DNA of 10,882 nucleotides, taken from positions 1 through 10,882 of the forward strand of contig JAGRMP010000044.1 of the NCBI GenBank assembly GCA_020441225.1, given 5' to 3'. The notes beneath the pieces are model-generated. The model saw only the letters and a list, made by a program, of their open reading frames with translations. It did no database searches and was not told where the DNA came from. This DNA comes from Maritimibacter sp. Its GTDB lineage: Bacteria > Pseudomonadota > Alphaproteobacteria > Rhodobacterales > Rhodobacteraceae. Position 1 is the stretch's first letter, and each line of letters begins with the position of its first letter. A program made the translations under genes and the position numbers. Positions 7,485-10,882 of the stretch are shown one piece after another.

Positions 7485-8000
7485 TCAGATGAACATGTCC
7501 TGGTTGATCTCGAGGCCGTTCGCCTCGCAGTAGCTGACGTAATGGTCGATGAACCAGAACACGTCGGCGGTGAAATCGTACTTCGCGTTCTCGTCGTAGA
7601 ACTCGATCGCGCCGTTGAGCCAGAACAGCGCTTTCATGCCGTTCGGATCGTCCGAGTAGAGCGTGTGCGCCGTGCCGGGCAGCTCGTAGACGAAGTCGCC
7701 CGGCCGGGCGACCCAGTCGTATTCGTGGTAGCCCCACGATCCTTCAAGGGTCACGGCCGACACCACCCCGCGGTGCTTGTGGGTGCCGATGACGCCGCCG
7801 CCCTTGACCCAGAGGATGTTTGCCGCCGAGTTGGTCCGGATGTCGAAGGCCAGGTGCTTGATCGCCGCCTGGTCGCCGAACGGAACCCAGGGATTGCGCG
7901 CGTCGTCGCCGGGGATGAACGCGCCGTCCTTGCCGAAGCGACTGATCATCGCCTCGTGCGGCTCGGCGGGAAGCTTCATGATGAGTTCGGGTTTAGCCAT
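7485..8000 (-). CDS. Cupin dioxygenase, 2,4'-dihydroxyacetophenone dioxygenase-like
   Basis: A 171-residue single-domain cupin. Known 2,4'-dihydroxyacetophenone dioxygenases are small mononuclear iron cupins that cleave an aryl hydroxymethyl ketone with O2, giving 4-hydroxybenzoate and formate. Cupin motif 1 is GGGVIGTHKHRG (67-78) with ligands H74 and H76, and motif 2 is GDFVYELPGTAH (101-112) with H112. The three-His pattern and the text around it (NILWVKGGG, WGYHEYDWVARPGDF, and a C-terminal FWFIDHYVSYCEANGL) match my memory of that family, but other small cupins share the fold. An upstream ATG in frame exists at 8066, but 8000 has AGGAGG only 5 nt upstream and gives the normal length. It is the first gene of the operon, facing the divergent regulator. 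The exact substrate is unproven. Confidence 0.8.
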   Translation of the reverse strand: MAKPELIMKLPAEPHEAMISRFGKDGAFIPGDDARNPWVPFGDQAAIKHLAFDIRTNSAANILWVKGGGVIGTHKHRGVVSAVTLEGSWGYHEYDWVARPGDFVYELPGTAHTLYSDDPNGMKALFWLNGAIEFYDENAKYDFTADVFWFIDHYVSYCEANGLEINQDMFI

Positions 8001-8037
8001 GTGGTCCTCCTCTGACCTGACCTCCAGATCGGTATCC

Positions 8038-8066
8038 ATCCGAGCGGCCGGGGGATAAGGCGTCAA
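8038..8066 (-). promoter_or_regulatory. Candidate sigma-70-type promoter for the catabolic operon
   Basis: On the minus strand TTGACG (complement of 8061-8066) is followed after 17 nt by TCGGAT (complement of 8038-8043), upstream of the cupin dioxygenase gene. The -35 is good and the -10 is poor, as expected if an activator is needed. A start near 8031 would leave a leader of about 30 nt. I found no convincing sigma-54 element (GG-N10-GC in context) in 8001-8240. Confidence 0.25.
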
Positions 8067-8074
8067 AGGGAATT

Positions 8075-8096
8075 CTCGCCGCCGCGGTGCGGCGAG
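8075..8096. repeat. Perfect GC-rich inverted repeat in the divergent control region
   Basis: CTCGCCGC at 8075-8082 and GCGGCGAG at 8089-8096 are perfect 8-bp arms with a 6-nt spacer, just upstream of the candidate -35 of the operon. It could be an operator, or a hairpin if transcription from the regulator side or the operon side crosses it. There is no T-run on either side. No known motif is recognised. Confidence 0.4.
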
Positions 8097-8139
8097 CCGG
8101 CGCGGCGGCCGCTTTCGGCAGCAGAAGCAGTCGTGCGAA

Positions 8140-8161
8140 CCGCCGAAAATTCTTTCGACGG
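8140..8161. promoter_or_regulatory. Near-palindrome in the divergent control region, possible operator
   Basis: CCGCCGAAA (8140-8148) and TTTCGACGG (8153-8161) form 9-bp arms with a single mismatch and a 4-nt spacer. The size and spacing resemble a binding site for a dimeric transcription factor. It lies between the tandem XylR-like sites and the operon. It is followed by the 8-bp direct repeat GACCGACC at 8161-8168 and 8170-8177. Which protein would bind is unknown. Confidence 0.35.
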
Positions 8162-8194
8162 ACCGACCCGACCGACCGGATGCCGCAGCGCGGC

Positions 8195-8210
8195 TTGATT
8201 ATTTGATGAC
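8195..8210. promoter_or_regulatory. Imperfect second XylR/DmpR-like binding site
   Basis: TTGATTATTTGATGAC keeps both TTGA/TGAT half-site cores of the XylR-type consensus TTGANCAANTGATCAA (from memory), with four mismatches. It lies exactly 22 bp upstream of the better site at 8217, about two helical turns, so two dimers could bind the same DNA face. Weaker than the first site. Confidence 0.35.
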
Positions 8211-8215
8211 ATTCG

Positions 8216-8233
8216 GTTGATGAAATGATCAAC
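8216..8233. promoter_or_regulatory. Palindrome matching the XylR/DmpR-type upstream activating sequence
   Basis: GTTGAT (8216-8221) and ATCAAC (8228-8233) are perfect inverted arms with a 6-nt spacer. The core TTGATGAAATGATCAA differs from the XylR/DmpR UAS consensus TTGANCAANTGATCAA (from memory) at a single defined position. The adjacent regulator has a Fis-type helix-turn-helix of that family, so this is the likely binding site. It ends 7 nt before the regulator start codon, so binding could repress the regulator gene while also acting from a distance on the operon. Confidence 0.6.
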
Positions 8234-8240
8234 TCCCCGC

Positions 8241-9842
8241 ATGAAGACGAACACCGACGAATCCGCCCTGCTCTCGCGCGGAGGGCGCCCCACCCTCGGC
8301 GATCTGCTCGACCGGCTCGAGTTCAGCCCGACGCGCGGCAGCATCGCGCTCAACGGCGCCCGCATGCTGATGACCCGGGCCACTTTCGGCGCCGATCTGC
8401 ACGATCAGCTGGTCCGCCGCTATGGCGAACACGAGGCCATGGTCATGTTGCTCCGGCTCGGCTATCTGAGCGGGCGCGAGGATGCCGAGTTCATCCTGCA
8501 GTCCTGGCCGACATTGGATCCCGGCGACGCCTTCACCGCCGGAACCCGGCTGCACATGGTCACCGGCACGGTTCGCGTCGAAACGATCTCGAACGACTTC
8601 GATTTCGACTCGGATCGGTTCTCCGGCGATTTCCTGTGGCACAATTCGGTCGAGGCCGGCGAATACCACCGGCGCCACGGCCGCGCCTACCACCCGGTCT
8701 GCTGGATGCAGACCGGCTATGCCGCCGGCTACGCCAGCCTGTTCTTCCGCAAACTGGTGCTGTTCAAGGAAACCAGCTGCTCGGCAATGGGACACAAGGC
8801 CTGCCGCGTGGTCGGCAAGACCGTCGACGGGTGGGGCCGCGACGATCCCTTCGTCCAGGTGTTTCTCAACGAGGTGTTGCCGACGCGGGGCGACCCCAGA
8901 TCCGTCGGGCGCGGCGGCGCCCGTCCGGGACGCTCGGTGCCCGCCGCCGGGCTCGACGATGTCATCGTCGAACCGGTGCGCGACCGGCTCGACCTGGTCG
9001 TGGCAAGCGGCGCGCCTGCCCTCATCACCGGTCCCGCCGGGTCTGGACGGCGCGCATCGGCGCGCTGGCTTCACGCCCAGCGCTTCAACCGGGGAGGTTT
9101 CGCCATCATGCATGCGCAGTCGGCCGAATTGGGTGAGCGGCTGAACGCATTGCGCGAGATCGGCGGGCAGGAGCGCACCACCGATGCCTTCATCGCCGTC
9201 TCCGACGTCGAACTGCTCTCGCTCGACAGGCAATGGGCCTTTCTCGACCTGATCACCCGCGAGCGCGGGCGCCCGCCTCTGATCATCGCGATTTCGGATC
9301 TGCACCCCAAGGCGCTGGTGTCCGACACCCGTATCATGCCGGAACTCGCCCATGCGCTGAACGTGTTGCCCGTCGCCATGCCCGCACTTGCAGATCGGGT
9401 GTCGGACCTGCCCCGGCTGGCGGCCGCCCTGCTCCAGGGCGCGCCATCGCTGCGCGACGCCGCCGTCGCCCGGCTGTCGGACGCGGCCAACGCCTGTGTC
9501 GCGCAACTCGACCTCCCCGGCAACCTGCCGCAATTGCGCGCCCTTCTGTTGCGGGCCTCGTTGCTGGCGGCCGACCCGAAAGTGATCGATAAATCCGACA
9601 TCGACGCGGCTCTGGCTCTCGACGTTCCGGTCCGAAGCGAAATGCCGGGTTCGCACCCCTGGGCGACCTTCTTGCAGGCGTTCGAGAGCGGCGACATGAC
9701 GCTCGAAACGCTCAACGCCACGTTGCTCCGCGAAGCGCTCCGTCACACCCAGGACAACGTGTCCGCCGCCGCGCGGCTGCTTGGACTGACGCGCGCGCAA
9801 ATGGCGTATCGCCTCGGGCAACTCGGCAAACCGGAGGCCTGA
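8241..9842 (+). CDS. XylR/DmpR-family aromatic-sensing regulator with a degenerate AAA+ domain
   Basis: A 533-residue DNA-binding regulator. Residues about 18-100 are the XylR_N activator domain and about 130-200 the V4R domain. H105 and W133, and the zinc set C154, E177, C180 and C188, line up (offset of one) with the phenol contacts and zinc ligands I recall for MopR, so sensing looks intact. A Gly/Arg-rich linker covers about 215-236. The AAA+ domain (about 240-445) is decayed: Walker A is GPAGSGRR (264-271) with Arg for the catalytic Lys, the ELFG...GAFTGA region is absent, Walker B reads IAVSDV (318-323), and the arginine-finger segment RIMPELAHALNVLPV (364-378) has lost both fingers. 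ALNVLPVAMPALADRVSDLPRLA still shows the ancestry. A Fis-type helix-turn-helix (VSAAARLLGLTRAQMAYRLGQLG, 507-529) ends the protein. Only ATG 8241 leaves the sensor domain whole, yet no Shine-Dalgarno precedes it. It is divergent from the operon and is probably sigma-54 independent (inference). Confidence 0.9.
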   Translation: MKTNTDESALLSRGGRPTLGDLLDRLEFSPTRGSIALNGARMLMTRATFGADLHDQLVRRYGEHEAMVMLLRLGYLSGREDAEFILQSWPTLDPGDAFTAGTRLHMVTGTVRVETISNDFDFDSDRFSGDFLWHNSVEAGEYHRRHGRAYHPVCWMQTGYAAGYASLFFRKLVLFKETSCSAMGHKACRVVGKTVDGWGRDDPFVQVFLNEVLPTRGDPRSVGRGGARPGRSVPAAGLDDVIVEPVRDRLDLVVASGAPALITGPAGSGRRASARWLHAQRFNRGGFAIMHAQSAELGERLNALREIGGQERTTDAFIAVSDVELLSLDRQWAFLDLITRERGRPPLIIAISDLHPKALVSDTRIMPELAHALNVLPVAMPALADRVSDLPRLAAALLQGAPSLRDAAVARLSDAANACVAQLDLPGNLPQLRALLLRASLLAADPKVIDKSDIDAALALDVPVRSEMPGSHPWATFLQAFESGDMTLETLNATLLREALRHTQDNVSAAARLLGLTRAQMAYRLGQLGKPEA

Positions 9843-10301
9843 ACCGGGCCCGCCCGGCCGGTGACATCGACGTTGGCGGTGCGCCGGGTGCCTGTCGGGA
9901 CAAGCATGGCGTGAACATCTCGCCGCCCATCCGTATCGTGAGGGGCATCGCCCCATTCGTCGGAGTGCTGCGAGATGTCATGACGGCCGTGGACAGGGTG
10001 GAGATGGCGCGCGACGCGCCGATTGCCGGCGCAAACAAGGAGTTACGCGCGGCAATCCCTCGCGACGACCGCATGCCCGGCGTCGGAATCGGCATCGCGC
10101 GCCTCTGCCCGCTCACCCGCTGCTGCCGGATCCTGGAAACCGGAAATGGCTGCCAAGGCTACAGGACCGAACCCGCGGGCGCAGCCGGGAAAGGTGCAAT
10201 GTGGCGCCGGTCTCGGCTCCAAGGCGACGTGACCGCAATACCTCGGAGGCGGTTGGATTTCCGCAGAAGGACCCGGGGCGGTTTCGGCCGACCGCCGGAA
10301 T
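9843..10301. other. Region without a confident gene; possible coding remnant on the plus strand
   Basis: This convergent gap holds no recognisable gene. A plus-strand frame from GTG 9911 stays open to 10351. Its first 65-70 codons have high GC3 and many purine-first codons (for example IRIVRGIAPFVGVLRDVM and DRVEMARDAPIAGANKEL), after which the protein becomes Arg-rich and implausible. The opposing minus-strand frame (about 9712-10116) is similarly GC3-rich but Ser/Thr-rich, as shadow frames often are. Neither has a ribosome binding site. A decayed gene fragment or chance openness are both possible. A short stem, CCGGG/CCCGG, follows the regulator stop at 9844-9857 without a T-run. Confidence 0.35.
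10277..10296 (-). terminator. Candidate hairpin terminator after the outer-membrane protein gene
   Basis: GGCGGT (10277-10282) and ACCGCC (10291-10296) form a 6-bp stem with an 8-nt loop, 5 nt after the stop codon of the minus-strand gene. The following minus-strand sequence is GC-rich with only scattered T, so it is a weak intrinsic terminator at best. Position is the main support. Confidence 0.3.
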
Positions 10302-10882
10302 TCAGAACTTGCCCACGATATTCACGAACAATCCCTGGCTTTGGTAGTTGATGTCGGTGAGATCGTCGGACACCCCGCCCCATTCGTAGCCCACACCCAG
10401 TTTGGCATGCTCGCCGAGGTGCCGGTAGACACCGAACAGGGCGCCGGTTTCCGTCGTGCCGGTTTCGGGCGTGTACATCACCCGTCCTTCCCCGAACAGA
10501 TCCCATTCATGGACCACGTGCCAATCCGCTCGGAGCGCGGCCAGCGCGGCGGTGTTGGAGGTGAAATCGTCACTGCCGCGGTCGGCGATTTCCGACATCC
10601 GGTAGGCAAGCTTGCCGCCGACCGTCACCATGGTGCCGAAATCGTAGTTCGCGTTGAGCGCGAAGACGTGGGATTTCTGCTGCGGCCCGTCGGTATCGCC
10701 ATTGGCGTCGACCTGGTCTTCGCCGGGCAGGTCGATCAGCCGGGAATACATGAACAGCGCGTTCAGCTTCTCGTTGTCGATCGGCCGGAAGGCGAAGCCG
10801 ACGGAGCCGTGCACATAGGTGCCGTCGTGGTAATCGCCCATGGCGCTGTCGGAAATGAGCCCCTCGGCATCGGCGACGAGCG
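10302..10882 (-). CDS. Outer-membrane beta-barrel protein, C-terminal part (runs off right edge)
   Basis: The frame is open through the right edge (LVADAEGLISDSA precedes the first internal Met), so the gene starts outside the window; about 193 residues are visible. The sequence alternates hydrophobic and polar residues in strands ending in aromatic residues (HGSVGFAFRP, KLNALFMYSRL, HVFALNANYDFG, KLAYRMSEI, WDLFGEGRVMYTPE, KLGVGYEWGG). It ends in LFVNIVGKF, with the terminal Phe that serves as the beta-signal for outer-membrane insertion. A loop DQVDANGDTDGPQQKS lies between two strands. Similar barrels form the C-terminal part of large surface proteins in Alphaproteobacteria, from memory. 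Substrate transport or surface display cannot be decided. It converges on the regulator gene and is probably not part of the catabolic operon. Confidence 0.75.
   Translation of the reverse strand, partial: LVADAEGLISDSAMGDYHDGTYVHGSVGFAFRPIDNEKLNALFMYSRLIDLPGEDQVDANGDTDGPQQKSHVFALNANYDFGTMVTVGGKLAYRMSEIADRGSDDFTSNTAALAALRADWHVVHEWDLFGEGRVMYTPETGTTETGALFGVYRHLGEHAKLGVGYEWGGVSDDLTDINYQSQGLFVNIVGKF

Noticed and set aside
8001..8066. Longer start (ATG 8066) for the cupin dioxygenase
   Set aside because: The extra 22 residues look unrelated to the family and include the AGGAGG that serves the ATG at 8000.
8131..8160. A possible sigma-54 promoter (TTCGCACGACTGCTT on the minus strand)
   Set aside because: The GC doublet is about two bases too close to the GCAC element for a -24/-12 promoter, and the GG is not in place.
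8161..8180. GACCGACC repeats as a start of a CRISPR or satellite array
   Set aside because: Only two copies of 8 bp with a 1-nt gap; no repeat-spacer regularity and no cas genes.
8229..9956. A 575-codon minus-strand open frame
   Set aside because: It is antisense to the V4R regulator, whose domains are recognisable; this frame gives Arg/Gly/His-rich sequence with no family features.

Overview
The window is GC-rich DNA of alphaproteobacterial character. The evidence is strong GC bias at third codon positions, tightly packed ATGA-overlapping genes, a Tat-exported solute-binding protein, and protein families typical of Rhodobacterales/Rhodospirillales. It looks like a chromosomal catabolic island. 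I found no tRNA, rRNA, transposase or CRISPR array. The genus cannot be read from the sequence.

Layout from left to right. (1) The 5' part of an aldehyde dehydrogenase gene (GabD-like, minus strand) runs off the left edge. (2) About 430 bp without a convincing gene holds a probable terminator of the next operon and presumably the aldehyde dehydrogenase promoter. (3) A minus-strand operon of eight genes runs from about 8000 down to 906. In transcription order these are a small cupin dioxygenase of the 2,4'-dihydroxyacetophenone dioxygenase type, a short-chain dehydrogenase/reductase, a complete branched-chain-amino-acid-type (LIV/HAAT) ABC importer (binding protein, two ATPases, two permeases), and a zinc alcohol dehydrogenase. 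(4) A 240-bp divergent control region carries several inverted repeats, one of them very close to the XylR/DmpR-type upstream activating sequence. (5) A plus-strand regulator has an intact XylR_N/V4R aromatic-sensing half, a decayed sigma-54-type AAA+ domain and an intact Fis-type helix-turn-helix. (6) About 460 bp has no confident gene. (7) The C-terminal part of an outer-membrane beta-barrel protein (minus strand) runs off the right edge.

How the genes may work together (inference): the importer brings in an aromatic or aryl-ketone compound. The SDR and zinc alcohol dehydrogenase oxidise side-chain alcohols. The cupin dioxygenase cleaves an aryl hydroxymethyl ketone to an aryl carboxylate plus formate, and the aldehyde dehydrogenase removes aldehydes. 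The divergent V4R regulator would sense a phenolic compound and control the operon.

The most unusual item is that regulator. Its phenol/zinc-site residues look conserved, while its Walker A lysine, Walker B acid, GAFTGA loop and arginine fingers are lost. It therefore probably works without sigma-54, and I see no convincing -24/-12 promoter in the control region. The predicted binding sites sit immediately upstream of its own start codon.
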